The notes: generated by a model not told the origin, from the letters alone. A DNA stretch of 33,041 nt from Spirochaetae bacterium HGW-Spirochaetae-7 (GCA_002839245.1 PGXR01000002.1:1-33041), one strand, 5' to 3'. Counted from the first letter of the stretch, positions 1 to 10,979 are shown. Numbers and translations: made by a program.

Positions 1-1
1 C

Positions 2-793
2 CCGACCAATAGCGCCCACTACGATTCGACCTATCCCATCCTCGAGATCCTGCGGCACCTGGATTTCCTGAGCCACCTCGACATCGCCAAGGCCCAGGAA
101 TTCCTGCTCATGGCCAGGGAGGAGCGCTTCAAGGCGGGTGACCGCATAATCGAACGCGGTACGGCCGGCGACAAGTTTTATGTCATCTACCTGGGCAATG
201 TTTCGGTACGCAGCGGTGAGCTGCGCCACGAGAAGATCTACGGATCGTATGAGTACTTCGGGGAGGTGGCACTCCTCAGCGGGGGAGCGCGGATGGCCGA
301 CGTGGTAGCCGAGACCGAGGTCATCGCCTATAGCCTGGGCCGGGATGAATTCCTCTCCTTCATCGCAGGTACCGAGTTCGAGCAGACCCTGATACGCGTG
401 GCCAAGCACAGGAGCCCCGAGACCTGGAACCTCCTGTCCACCAGCCGATTCTTCAATCTCTGCTCCTCGTACCAGAAGACCTGGCTCGAATCGATTCTCG
501 TCCCCGAGCGGCGCGAAAAGACGGGCGTGATACTCGCGCAAGGGCAGGTGGTCGACCGCATCTACCTCATCGGCGAGGGATACGTCCAGGTATTCAAGGA
601 CGGGGTGGAGGCGGCAACGCTCGGGTCGGGCGATTTTATCGGCGCTATGCACAAGGTAGCGGGGAACGAACCCGCCGAGTTCGAATTCAGGAACGACGGT
701 CCGGTGAGCCTGTTCGCCATGATCAAGGCGGACCTGGAACCCTTCATTAAAAACAACCCCGGCATCGTCATGAAACTGGCCTACGAGTTCTAG
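2..793 (+). CDS. Tandem cyclic nucleotide-binding-domain protein (5' end lies outside window)
   Basis: Frame is open from base 2 (PTNSAHYDSTYPILEILRHLDFLSHLDIAKAQEFLLMAREERFKAGDRIIERGTAGDKFYVIYLG...). FGEVALLSGGARMADVVAET resembles a cNMP phosphate-binding cassette; a second CNB-like repeat follows (REKTGVILAQGQVVDRIYLIGEGYVQVF). No HTH seen. Confidence 0.8.
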   Translation, partial: PTNSAHYDSTYPILEILRHLDFLSHLDIAKAQEFLLMAREERFKAGDRIIERGTAGDKFYVIYLGNVSVRSGELRHEKIYGSYEYFGEVALLSGGARMADVVAETEVIAYSLGRDEFLSFIAGTEFEQTLIRVAKHRSPETWNLLSTSRFFNLCSSYQKTWLESILVPERREKTGVILAQGQVVDRIYLIGEGYVQVFKDGVEAATLGSGDFIGAMHKVAGNEPAEFEFRNDGPVSLFAMIKADLEPFIKNNPGIVMKLAYEF

Positions 794-800
794 GGCAGCG

Positions 801-1682
801 ATGAGCATCAATAGCGGCGTCATCATAGCCATGGCCGTCGGCGTAGCGGGCTCCTCGGTCGTCCACCTGTCAAAGGCGCTGATGCGCATGGGCATCTCGG
901 GTATCGCGCGCAAGCAGAAGGCGGCCAGGATCGTCTACGGCTTGGGGATCCTGCTCAATTTTACCAATCCCCTGTGGGTGATCGTCGCGAACCGCTTCGC
1001 CCCGGTCGTGTACTACACGTCGATGTATGGGCTGGGCCTAGTCGCCCTGGTTCTCTTTTCGGCTAGATTCATGGGGGAGAAGCTCGAGCGCAAGCAGGTC
1101 TACGGCATCGTGGTCGTCTGCGCGGCGACGCTGGTCATCGGCGCCGGGAATATCATCCGCCCGATCCACTCGCTTTTTTCGGTCGATCAGTCACTTGTGC
1201 TGGTCGCCGCGACAGTATGGCTCGTAGGCGGACCGCTCTGCGCCATCGCCATCCGCCGCGCGCGGATCGTGGTCCAGGAACTGGCGTTCGGCCTCATCGC
1301 CGGCGGCTTCGGCGCCTTCGACTCGATCCTGAAGGGCATAGCCCAGGCGGGTCCGTACGGCAGCGCGTTCCTGCCTTCGGACGCGGCCCGATGGATGATA
1401 TTCGCGGCCAGCTTCCTCGGTGCCGCGGGCGCCTTCGGCATGGTCCAGTGGTCGTATCTGCGCGGTTGCAGGGCTTCCACGCTCGGCGCCAGCTTCAATG
1501 TGACGTATGTCGCGCTTCCTCTGGTTATCAGTACCTTTGCAGTTAAGGGAGCAGGACTGGGCCTCCCGTCGATGATCGGCTTGGCCCTGCTAGCGCTTGG
1601 CGTGTACCTGATCAGGACCCGGGCGACGACGACTATAACAAGATACAACGAAACCGACGCGCCACATGGAAGGAAACCATGA
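801..1682 (+). CDS. DMT-superfamily / EamA-like integral membrane permease
   Basis: 293 aa, about 9-10 hydrophobic segments, DMT-like organisation. Confidence 0.65.
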   Translation: MSINSGVIIAMAVGVAGSSVVHLSKALMRMGISGIARKQKAARIVYGLGILLNFTNPLWVIVANRFAPVVYYTSMYGLGLVALVLFSARFMGEKLERKQVYGIVVVCAATLVIGAGNIIRPIHSLFSVDQSLVLVAATVWLVGGPLCAIAIRRARIVVQELAFGLIAGGFGAFDSILKGIAQAGPYGSAFLPSDAARWMIFAASFLGAAGAFGMVQWSYLRGCRASTLGASFNVTYVALPLVISTFAVKGAGLGLPSMIGLALLALGVYLIRTRATTTITRYNETDAPHGRKP

Positions 1683-2128
1683 AACCAACAAAGCTATCGA
1701 TAGTGGCTATCGCTATCTGCCTGTTAGCCATCGCCGCGCTTGCAATGCCTGCTGATGAACCCGTGCGGAAGAACGGCTATTTCAATATCGACGCGGCGTA
1801 TCTGGCCCGCTTGCTTGCAGCAAAGGACTCGAAATCGGGCGCTGCAGGTAATTTTTTCCTTGTAAATACGCACGTTCCGTATGAAGGCCATATCCAGGGC
1901 ACTGACGCCTTCATCCCCTACAACAGGACATGGGAGATGGCCGGCCGGTATCCGGCAGACAAGACCGCGAGGATAGTCGTCTATTGCATGACGGGGCCTA
2001 TGTCAGATTCGGCCTCCCGTGCCCTGGTCCGATTGGGTTACACCAACGTTTACAACCTGATTGGCGGCATGCAGGCCTGGAAACGCGCCGGGCATGCGCT
2101 GGATTACAGCGGGGTGGTCAAGCCATGA
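1679..2128 (+). CDS. Secreted rhodanese-like domain protein
   Basis: N-terminal signal peptide; C-terminal rhodanese pattern VYCMTGPMSDSASRALVRLGYTNVYNLIGGMQAWKRAGH with candidate catalytic Cys; ATGA overlap with upstream ORF. Confidence 0.85.
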   Translation: MKPTKLSIVAIAICLLAIAALAMPADEPVRKNGYFNIDAAYLARLLAAKDSKSGAAGNFFLVNTHVPYEGHIQGTDAFIPYNRTWEMAGRYPADKTARIVVYCMTGPMSDSASRALVRLGYTNVYNLIGGMQAWKRAGHALDYSGVVKP

Positions 2129-2129
2129 T

Positions 2130-4153
<2,024 letters not shown>

Positions 4154-4172
4154 TCATGCCATCGATATAACA

Positions 4173-4203
4173 AGCTTACTACCGTAGTTGAGTACGGAGT
4201 CAA
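4173..4203 (-). promoter_or_regulatory. mer operator/promoter: TTGACT-19 bp-TAAGCT
   Basis: Minus strand reads TTGACTCCGTACTCAACTACGGTAGTAAGCT. The 19-bp spacer and CCGTA...TACGG dyad are hallmarks of MerR-controlled promoters, close to the Tn501-type mer operator. Confidence 0.9.
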
Positions 4204-4208
4204 ATGAG

Positions 4209-4619
4209 ATGGACAGAAATTCCGGAAATCTGACAATCAGCATGGTGGCCGAAGTATCGGGGGTGGGCGTCGAAACGATACGCTATTACCAGCGCAGAGG
4301 GTTGCTCAGAGAACCGCCACGCATCGATGGAAGCATACGACGGTATGGAACGAGCGATATAGACAGGCTACGCTTCATCAAAGCAGCCAAGCGCTTGAGC
4401 TTCAGCCTCGATGAGATCGCCCAGCTGCTGCGGCTTGAAGACGGTCTACATTGCGATGAAGCCGCCAGTATTGCGACCGCCAGGCTTGAGGATGTGCGTT
4501 CCCGCCTGAGTGATCTACAGAAGATAGAACAGTCACTGACGGGTCTCCTCAACGCGTGCGGAGCCCGTACCGCCACGATACGCTGTCCACTCATCGCGGC
4601 GCTGTGCGATGAGAGTTAG
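4209..4619 (+). CDS. merR: MerR-type Hg(II)-responsive regulator
   Basis: MerR HTH (VETIRYYQRRGLL); three Hg-ligand cysteines in expected contexts: GLHCDEA, LLNACGA, RCPLIAAL. ATG 4209 preferred over the tracked non-ATG start at 4188. Confidence 0.92.
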   Translation: MDRNSGNLTISMVAEVSGVGVETIRYYQRRGLLREPPRIDGSIRRYGTSDIDRLRFIKAAKRLSFSLDEIAQLLRLEDGLHCDEAASIATARLEDVRSRLSDLQKIEQSLTGLLNACGARTATIRCPLIAALCDES

Positions 4620-4620
4620 A

Positions 4621-5178
4621 TCATGGAAGGTGCGCCAGGATTTCTTCTATTGAAGATCGCTTTTTGTAATCCGGGTCAAAATGCCTCCAGGCAACCATCC
4701 TGTCCGTACCGATGATATACGTCGCGGGGATGGGCAAGCGCTCGCTGTCGTCGGTGTTCGCGGTTTTAAGCTTTGCTCCGAGTACCGTGTTATACATGAA
4801 CCTGGCCTTCGAGTCCGGCATGAACGTCAGGTCGAACAGATCCGATATCCGGTAACCCTCGTCGTACAGCAGGGCGAATTCGGCTCCGGTCTTCTCCTGG
4901 GTACGCTTGAGGAATTCAGATCGCTCCGGTGAAACCGCGACGACCATCGCGCCTTTGGCCTGGATAGAGGCGAGCCCGTCCTGCAGCTTCTTGAGATGCG
5001 CGTTGCAGACGGGGCACCACTGGCCGCGGTAGAAAATGACGGCCACCGGGCCTTTCTCCAGCGCGGCGTACAGGCTCCAGCTTTGGCCATACAGATCCAC
5101 CGCGCTGAAGTCGGTGACCATCGAGCCCACTGACAGCCCCGTTGCCTCTTCTGCTTTTCGATTCGCTGATGCGTTCAT
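4621..5178 (-). CDS. Peroxiredoxin-like / AhpC-TSA thioredoxin-fold protein
   Basis: VIFYRGQWCPVCNAHLKKLQ thioredoxin-fold active-site region; start at ATG 5178 after GGAGGAT-like RBS. Confidence 0.85.
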   Translation of the reverse strand: MNASANRKAEEATGLSVGSMVTDFSAVDLYGQSWSLYAALEKGPVAVIFYRGQWCPVCNAHLKKLQDGLASIQAKGAMVVAVSPERSEFLKRTQEKTGAEFALLYDEGYRISDLFDLTFMPDSKARFMYNTVLGAKLKTANTDDSERLPIPATYIIGTDRMVAWRHFDPDYKKRSSIEEILAHLP

Positions 5179-5199
5179 GATATCCTCCCTGCAATAGTC

Positions 5200-5228
5200 T
5201 TGACTGATCGTTCCAAATACACTATACC
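5200..5228 (+). promoter_or_regulatory. Candidate sigma70 promoter TTGACT-17-TATACC for FMN reductase gene
   Basis: Read directly in the divergent intergenic region. Confidence 0.5.
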
Positions 5229-5251
5229 AAGGCAACCGGTCAATGTATATC

Positions 5252-5275
5252 CCATGGCAAGCGGTCTTGCCATGG
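5252..5275 (+). repeat. Perfect inverted repeat CCATGGCAAG-CGGT-CTTGCCATGG
   Basis: 10-bp arms, 4-bp loop, no mismatches; lies in the predicted 5' UTR just upstream of the GGAGGT RBS. Confidence 0.9.
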
Positions 5276-5293
5276 AGCTTTGGAGGTAACGAG

Positions 5294-5935
5294 ATGATAC
5301 TGGGAATCAGCGCCAGCGGGCGGGCGCGGGGCATCACGGAAGAGGCTGTCAGGGCGACCCTGGACGCTACCGGAGAAGAAACGAGTTTCGTGTCACTCGC
5401 GGGCCTGAGGATCAATGGTTGCACCGGTTGCCTGGGCTGCTCCGGCGACAATGTATGCAAACAGGAGGATGACTGGAACCAGATCGGCAGGGCCATGTTG
5501 ACGGCGGATGCCATTGTGTTCGGCGCTCCTGATTATTATGGTACCATCAACGGGCTCGGACACGCCTGCCTCGAACGAACCTTCTCGTTCAGGCACCGGG
5601 AACGGTACCTGCTGGCCGGGAAGCTGGGTGTATCCATACAAGTCGACGGAAGGACGGGCAGTACGGTACGCTCCTTCATTGAAATGTTGATGGGCTCGAA
5701 CAAGATGGCCGTGGTCGGGAGCCTCGGGGCTGCAGGGTTCTCGCAGTGTTATACCTGTGGCTATGGGGGGAACTGCGCGATCGGCAATGTTGTCGCCAGA
5801 CACGGGTTTCTTGAGAAGATAGAAGAGAGCCATCTTCCGCCGCGCTTCTGCGCCCAGGAAGAGGCTCGCGACAAAGCACGTATGACGGGCAGGATTCTGG
5901 GATCCATGTTGCGCGCCCGCCGTGGACAGGAGTGA
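5294..5935 (+). CDS. NADPH-dependent FMN reductase / flavodoxin-like protein
   Basis: MILGISASGRARG, NGCTGCLGCSGDNVCKQEDD, VFGAPDYYGTINGLGHACLERTF; RBS GGAGGT upstream of ATG 5294. Confidence 0.85.
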   Translation: MILGISASGRARGITEEAVRATLDATGEETSFVSLAGLRINGCTGCLGCSGDNVCKQEDDWNQIGRAMLTADAIVFGAPDYYGTINGLGHACLERTFSFRHRERYLLAGKLGVSIQVDGRTGSTVRSFIEMLMGSNKMAVVGSLGAAGFSQCYTCGYGGNCAIGNVVARHGFLEKIEESHLPPRFCAQEEARDKARMTGRILGSMLRARRGQE

Positions 5936-5937
5936 TC

Positions 5938-6495
5938 ATGGCTTTTATAAAGGTTATCGAGCCGGAGCAGGCAACGGGTCTTCTCAAGGAAATCTATGAC
6001 GGACTGGTGCAGTCACGCGGCAAGGTTGCCGATGTGCACAAGATCCAGAGTCTGCACCCCGAGACCATAACGGCCCACATGGACCTGTACATGTCCGTCA
6101 TGTTCTCCGCCTCGCCCTTGTCCAGGGCGGAGCGCGAGATGATGGCCGTCGTGGTTTCCATGCAGAATGGCTGCCCCTATTGCCAGGAGCACCATGGGCA
6201 AGCCCTCAATCATTACTGGAAGGACGAGGCGCGATTGTCCAGGCTCAGGACGGATCCCGCCACCGCCGGATTGTCTACGCGGGAAGCGGCGCTCTGCACC
6301 TTCGCCAAACTAGTTACCACAGCTCCCGCGGTCGGTGCCGACGGCTCCGCCGTGGCTGAGCTTAAGAAGGCTGGATTGGATGATCGGGGGATACTGGACG
6401 CCACGCTCGTCATCGGCTATTTCAACTTCGTCAACCGCATTGTACTGACACTCGGAGTAGAACTGGAAAACAATCCAGGCGGATACAAGTACTAG
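5938..6495 (+). CDS. Carboxymuconolactone decarboxylase / AhpD-like peroxidase-related protein
   Basis: NGCPYCQEHHGQAL CxxC-H motif and AhpD-like length. Confidence 0.88.
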   Translation: MAFIKVIEPEQATGLLKEIYDGLVQSRGKVADVHKIQSLHPETITAHMDLYMSVMFSASPLSRAEREMMAVVVSMQNGCPYCQEHHGQALNHYWKDEARLSRLRTDPATAGLSTREAALCTFAKLVTTAPAVGADGSAVAELKKAGLDDRGILDATLVIGYFNFVNRIVLTLGVELENNPGGYKY

Positions 6496-6535
6496 CCGTC
6501 GCCATATTGCACAAGCTTACAATGAGGTACCGCAT

Positions 6536-7117
6536 ATGCCCTGGGAAAAGCAATTTGACGTGGACGAGGTGCTTGGCAAGGCCATCGATGCCTTCTGGTG
6601 CCGGGGCTTTGCGGCGACCTCCATGCAGGATCTGGTCGAGCGCACCGGCGTCAACCGCGCCAGCCTGTACGCCACCTATGGGGACAAGCGTACGTTGTTC
6701 ATAACGGCCCTCAAGTCATATGACGAGTCGCGCCGCCGGGCCCTCTTTGCAGACCTGGAGGCACGGTGCGAGCCCAAGGAAGCAATCCGCCAGCTCTTTT
6801 TTGCAAACACGGCCCAGGCTTCACGGCCTGGCGAGCAGCGCGGTTGCTTCATGGCCAACACTGCGCTCGAACTGGCACAGCACGACAAAGAAATCGGAGC
6901 CATCGTGGCAGAGGCCCAGGAGGAGATGGAAGCCTTCCTCTTCCGCATGATAGAGCGAGGCAAAGCCGACGGAAAAATACCCGAGCTCCTCGATGCGACG
7001 ACAGCCTCAAGGAGCCTCCTCGCCTCGCTCCTGGGAATTCTCGTGCTCGTCCGCAGCCGCCCCGAAAAAAAGCTTCTGGACGACGTGGTAGCCGAGGCGA
7101 TGCGGAAACTGAACTGA
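6536..7117 (+). CDS. TetR-family transcriptional regulator
   Basis: N-terminal HTH: DAFWCRGFAATSMQDLVERTGVNRASLYATYGDKRTLF. Confidence 0.92.
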   Translation: MPWEKQFDVDEVLGKAIDAFWCRGFAATSMQDLVERTGVNRASLYATYGDKRTLFITALKSYDESRRRALFADLEARCEPKEAIRQLFFANTAQASRPGEQRGCFMANTALELAQHDKEIGAIVAEAQEEMEAFLFRMIERGKADGKIPELLDATTASRSLLASLLGILVLVRSRPEKKLLDDVVAEAMRKLN

Positions 7118-7150
7118 TGACGTACCCCAAACAACACTAAGGAGAACTAC

Positions 7151-7702
7151 ATGAACTTCGACGTACACACCATCGAGACGTCTCCGGAGTCCGCCAAGCT
7201 TCCGCTGGCCGAGGCCGTCAAAGGTTACGGCTTCCTGCCCAATATGATAGGCGTCATGTCCGAGGCGCCGGCCCTGCTCAAGGCCTACCGGGCGCTTTCG
7301 GAGCTGTTCGGTCAGACTTCGCTATCCCGCGACGAGAGAAACGTGGTCATGCTGACGGTTAGCCGCGAGAACGGCTGCGAATACTGCGTCGCGGCGCATA
7401 CCGGCATCGCGACGATGCAGAGGGTACCTGCCGAGGTCGTCAACGCCATCAGGGACGGCAAGCCAATCAGCGACGCGCGGCTGGAGGCTATACGAGCCTT
7501 TACGGCCGCCCTCGTCCATTCGCGCGGGTTCGCGACCGAATCCCAGCTCGAGGCTTTCATAGGGGCCGGGTATACCAAGGCCCAGGTCCTCGAAGTGGTG
7601 CTCGGCATCGGGTTCAAGACCCTGTCCAACTACACCAACCACCTGGCCCACACGCCGCTGGATCCCAAATTCGCCGCGGCCGCGTGGAAGAAGGAAGACT
7701 GA
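7151..7702 (+). CDS. Carboxymuconolactone decarboxylase / AhpD-like protein (second copy)
   Basis: NGCEYCVAAHTGIA CxxC-H motif. Confidence 0.88.
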   Translation: MNFDVHTIETSPESAKLPLAEAVKGYGFLPNMIGVMSEAPALLKAYRALSELFGQTSLSRDERNVVMLTVSRENGCEYCVAAHTGIATMQRVPAEVVNAIRDGKPISDARLEAIRAFTAALVHSRGFATESQLEAFIGAGYTKAQVLEVVLGIGFKTLSNYTNHLAHTPLDPKFAAAAWKKED

Positions 7703-7716
7703 CCTTGGAAAAGCGG

Positions 7717-7742
7717 GGGCGGCGGGAAATGACCCGTCGCCC
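7717..7742. terminator. Stem-loop between convergent genes, candidate bidirectional terminator
   Basis: GGGCGGCGGG-AAATGA-CCCGTCGCCC, 10-bp arms with one G.U-compatible mismatch; no clear U tract. Confidence 0.5.
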
Positions 7743-7751
7743 TGAATCGAG

Positions 7752-8231
7752 TTAGTCTACCTGGTGGCACTCGATGCACATAGCAACGGTACCCTGGGTG
7801 GTGATCTTACCCGTACTGTTGAGTCGGATGTATTCCCAGTTGTTGTTTTCTGGATTGTAATTGGCGTCCCGTTTGACCATGACGAATATATCAGTCAGCT
7901 TGCCCTTCTTGCCATCAACATCCTTGAAGGTCTCCTTCAGCAGCACCGTACCTTCAGGGTATGGAAGGGGATCCTCTCCTCCGGCTATGGATACCGCCTC
8001 GCCAACGGGATTTACATAAATCTCCCGAAGTCCATTGCGGGCCAGGTGTACGCCACGTAACGAACCGGTGGGATCGCCGGACAGAGTTACCGCGTTGACC
8101 TTGTGCCAGTTCTGGTAGCCTGATATCACGGAGATATCCGAAAATGGCGTTCCTCCGGTCGTCGCGCAGGCGATGACAACGAGTACCGTAGCCAGGGCCA
8201 CCAGGCCCGATAGCTCAAACCTGTTCTTCAT
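7752..8231 (-). CDS. Cytochrome P460-like c-type haem lipoprotein
   Basis: Lipobox-like VVIACATT; YQNWHKVN; FVMVKRDANYNPENNNWEYIRL; near-C-terminal CIECH haem motif. Confidence 0.8.
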   Translation of the reverse strand: MKNRFELSGLVALATVLVVIACATTGGTPFSDISVISGYQNWHKVNAVTLSGDPTGSLRGVHLARNGLREIYVNPVGEAVSIAGGEDPLPYPEGTVLLKETFKDVDGKKGKLTDIFVMVKRDANYNPENNNWEYIRLNSTGKITTQGTVAMCIECHQVD

Positions 8232-8255
8232 CCTGTTACCTCTTCCTTCATTGGA

Positions 8256-9674
8256 TTATATAATTCCAGGCTCGTGAGCCTGGAAATCGGGCTCGAATAC
8301 CTTCACGGGCAGCTCTTTTCCCTTGACGGGCGCGGTGTATCCCTTCTGCCACGAGAAATGCTCCTTGACCAGCAGGTAGGTAGCTTCCGATACCAAAACA
8401 GTCGTGCCTGCCAACTTGTTGAGCGATTCGATCCGGGACGCGGTGTTGACGGTATCGCCTATCGCCGTAAACTCGGTCTTCTTGCGGAACCCCAGTTCCC
8501 CGACGATCGCCGGCCCCGTATGGATGCCTATGCCTATCCTGAACTCATGGGCATAGCGCTTCTTCAAGTACACGTTGAATTCCGCTACCGCCTCGAGCAT
8601 GGCCTTGGCCGAGCGCATGGCCAGCATGGCGTGATGCTCTTGGTGTCCGTGCTCAAGGCCGAAGATGGCCATGATGCCGTCGCCCATGTACTTGTCGATG
8701 TAGCCGCCGTTGCCGTCTATCGCTCCGCCTATCACGTCGAAATACCGGTTGAGGATATGGACGATATCGTAGGGCAGCGATTTTTCAGAGAACGCGGTGA
8801 AGGACCGTATATCGGCGAACAGGATGGTGGCGTCGATCTCCCTGCCTACGACGTTGAGGCCGGTCCGACCCTCGTGGATGGCCTGGGAAATATCGTCGTC
8901 GTCCAGGACGAGGCGTTTCAGCTTGACGTCGCCCGTGGCGGTGCTCTGGCAGGCCAGCCTGACCTCCGGCGAGAATCCCTTGATCGCGGCAAGGCGCGCC
9001 TCCCTGGCGTTGCGGGGCTTGACGTTGTCCAGTCCTTCAGACACGAGGCAGCGGCAGGTCGAGCAGCGGGCCCGTCCTCCGCAGATATGCGTGTGGTTGA
9101 TGCCCGCCGAGAGCGAAGCCTGCAGGAACGGCGTGTCCGAATCGGTTTTGACCGGTTTGTCCTCGATGAAATCAAGGACTATATCGACTCGCTCTCCAGG
9201 GTGTCTGGTGTGTTCCGACGCACCGGCAGGGCTGGTGTCAAGTGTGGCTGCGCTCGGGCCATCATCGAAATGGACGAAGCGCTCCAGATATTTTCCGGAC
9301 AGGTCGCTCAGGTCCTTGGCGCTGACTCCCTTGTCCTTGGTTCCGCAGGCTCCGTTGACGCAGAAGTAGGCCGAGTTGTAGCCGCTGCACAGGTCGTAGA
9401 TGGGGCACGAAACGCAGTTGCAGCCCTTTCGTTTTACGACGGCACTGCTTTTGCCTCCGGCGCAGAACAAGGCCTCGCCCTTGACCCCTGGAAAACTCGG
9501 GCAAGTGCCGCAGTTCCTGTTGCATACAAGGAGGTTGGCCATGTTCATCTTGATGGTCGGATGCAGCGAGCCGGTTTCCATCCTTTCCTTGCGCAGCATC
9601 GGAGCCGGGAGCCGTTCTTTCATGCCGCGGGGCAGGAGATTCATCATTCCGATCATGAGCTTCATCATACGCAA
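8256..9674 (-). CDS. DUF2769-like Cys cluster + [2Fe-2S] ferredoxin domain + class III adenylate/guanylate cyclase fusion
   Basis: N-term 10-Cys region (CNRNCGTCPSFPGVKGEALFCAGGKSSAVVKRKGCNCVSCPIYDLC...YFCVNGACG); ferredoxin CGGRARCSTCRC...LACQ; cyclase ATILFADIRSFTAFSE...NGGYIDKYMGDGIMAIFG...FTAIGDTVNTASRIE. Confidence 0.9.
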   Translation of the reverse strand: MRMMKLMIGMMNLLPRGMKERLPAPMLRKERMETGSLHPTIKMNMANLLVCNRNCGTCPSFPGVKGEALFCAGGKSSAVVKRKGCNCVSCPIYDLCSGYNSAYFCVNGACGTKDKGVSAKDLSDLSGKYLERFVHFDDGPSAATLDTSPAGASEHTRHPGERVDIVLDFIEDKPVKTDSDTPFLQASLSAGINHTHICGGRARCSTCRCLVSEGLDNVKPRNAREARLAAIKGFSPEVRLACQSTATGDVKLKRLVLDDDDISQAIHEGRTGLNVVGREIDATILFADIRSFTAFSEKSLPYDIVHILNRYFDVIGGAIDGNGGYIDKYMGDGIMAIFGLEHGHQEHHAMLAMRSAKAMLEAVAEFNVYLKKRYAHEFRIGIGIHTGPAIVGELGFRKKTEFTAIGDTVNTASRIESLNKLAGTTVLVSEATYLLVKEHFSWQKGYTAPVKGKELPVKVFEPDFQAHEPGII

Positions 9675-9860
9675 GGACTCCCTTTGCTTTCATTAATCCA
9701 GGTAACGAGTACGTCCACTTGATATGGTACGCTGATTTAGGGTAGAGCGCAAGTCATCGAATCGTACAGTCAGAGAAGCGTACAGTGCGGTGTAAGAATC
9801 TCCCGATACAACCCGTCTGTCCTGTAGCAGGGCATGATACCATCCGGAGGAACCGCCATC

Positions 9861-10457
9861 ATGAAGCCGTCCGTAACCGTGGTGGCGGTCATCGCAGCGT
9901 TAGCCGTTTCCTGCGCGTCAGTCGATTCAGATGCTTCTGAATCGGCAGGCCAGCATACACAGAAGGAGTCAACTATGAACTACAGAGGTTTGAAGGTTTA
10001 TCCAGACCGCGCACTCTCGGTGGTGAACCAGGATTCGCAGGGAGTCGCCGCCAAGGGTTACGACATGGTAGCCCTGTTTGACAGGAAGCAGCTCGTTACC
10101 GGAAGCCCTGATTTTTCCGTCAGGCGCCTTGATGCCACCTGGTATTTTGCCAACGAGGCAAACCGTGCCCAATTCAGCGCGTCACCGGATCGGTTCATGC
10201 CCCAGTATGGCGGATACTGCTCGTGGTCCGTAGCCAATGATTCTGAACTGCCGCCTTCGCCGGGTGATCCCAGTGCCTATGATTTCGTCGCTGGCAAGCT
10301 CTACTTCAAGTACAACAAAATGGTGAGGTTCCTGTGGCGCCTCGCGAGCGCTAAGTACATACATAAAGCCGATGCGCGCTGGCCGATGTTCCAGGATACC
10401 ATCAAGGCGTATGTCGCGGATGCAGATGTCCAGCCAACACGAGGAGCACCGAAATGA
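9861..10457 (+). CDS. YHS-domain lipoprotein
   Basis: Lipobox-like LAVSCAS; AAKGYDMVALFDRKQ...WYFANEANRAQFSASPDRFMPQYGGYCSWSVA is the YHS pattern. Confidence 0.85.
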   Translation: MKPSVTVVAVIAALAVSCASVDSDASESAGQHTQKESTMNYRGLKVYPDRALSVVNQDSQGVAAKGYDMVALFDRKQLVTGSPDFSVRRLDATWYFANEANRAQFSASPDRFMPQYGGYCSWSVANDSELPPSPGDPSAYDFVAGKLYFKYNKMVRFLWRLASAKYIHKADARWPMFQDTIKAYVADADVQPTRGAPK

Positions 10458-10960
10458 CTTCACTCGATACTTTCAGAAAAGAAAAGGATGAGGCCTTTGC
10501 CCTCAGTGCTGAATCGCCGTTGGCGGAAAAACAGAAAAAAGGATTCACGGGGCTCAAATATTTTCCGGAGAATTCGGCATTACGATTCGTCGCCAAGCTT
10601 GAAGAGAGCCAGGACCATGCTGTGGCGGTGCTCAGGACGTCCACGGCAGGGACCGAGGAATACGTGCATGCCGGGCAATTCCGTTTTACCGTGGACGATG
10701 TCGAGGTAGTGCTCCAGGCATACCAGGATGACCACGGATACTTCATCCCGTTCATCGATGCCACCTCCCCTTCGGAAAGCTATGGCGCGGGCCGCTACCT
10801 GAACGCCCATGGACACGGCGATGGGACCATCCATGTCGACTTCAACTATGCCTACAACCCGTTCTGCGCCTACAACGAGTCCTGGTCGTGCCCGCTGCCG
10901 CCGAACCAGAACCGCATACTGGTCCGGATCGAAGCCGGCGAGAAGAAATTCCACGATTGA
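10454..10960 (+). CDS. DUF1684-family protein
   Basis: GLKYFPENSALRFVAKLEE ... DATSPSESYGAGRYL ... DFNYAYNPFCAYNESWSCPLPPNQNRILVRIEAGEK; ATGA overlap with YHS gene. Confidence 0.85.
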   Translation: MTSLDTFRKEKDEAFALSAESPLAEKQKKGFTGLKYFPENSALRFVAKLEESQDHAVAVLRTSTAGTEEYVHAGQFRFTVDDVEVVLQAYQDDHGYFIPFIDATSPSESYGAGRYLNAHGHGDGTIHVDFNYAYNPFCAYNESWSCPLPPNQNRILVRIEAGEKKFHD

Positions 10961-10979
10961 GCTTGGGGAGGGTGTGGCC

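Noticed and set aside
8274-9722. 482-aa plus-strand ORF
   Set aside because: Antisense to the well-supported DUF2769-ferredoxin-cyclase gene; composition is a high-GC shadow ORF with no recognisable domain.
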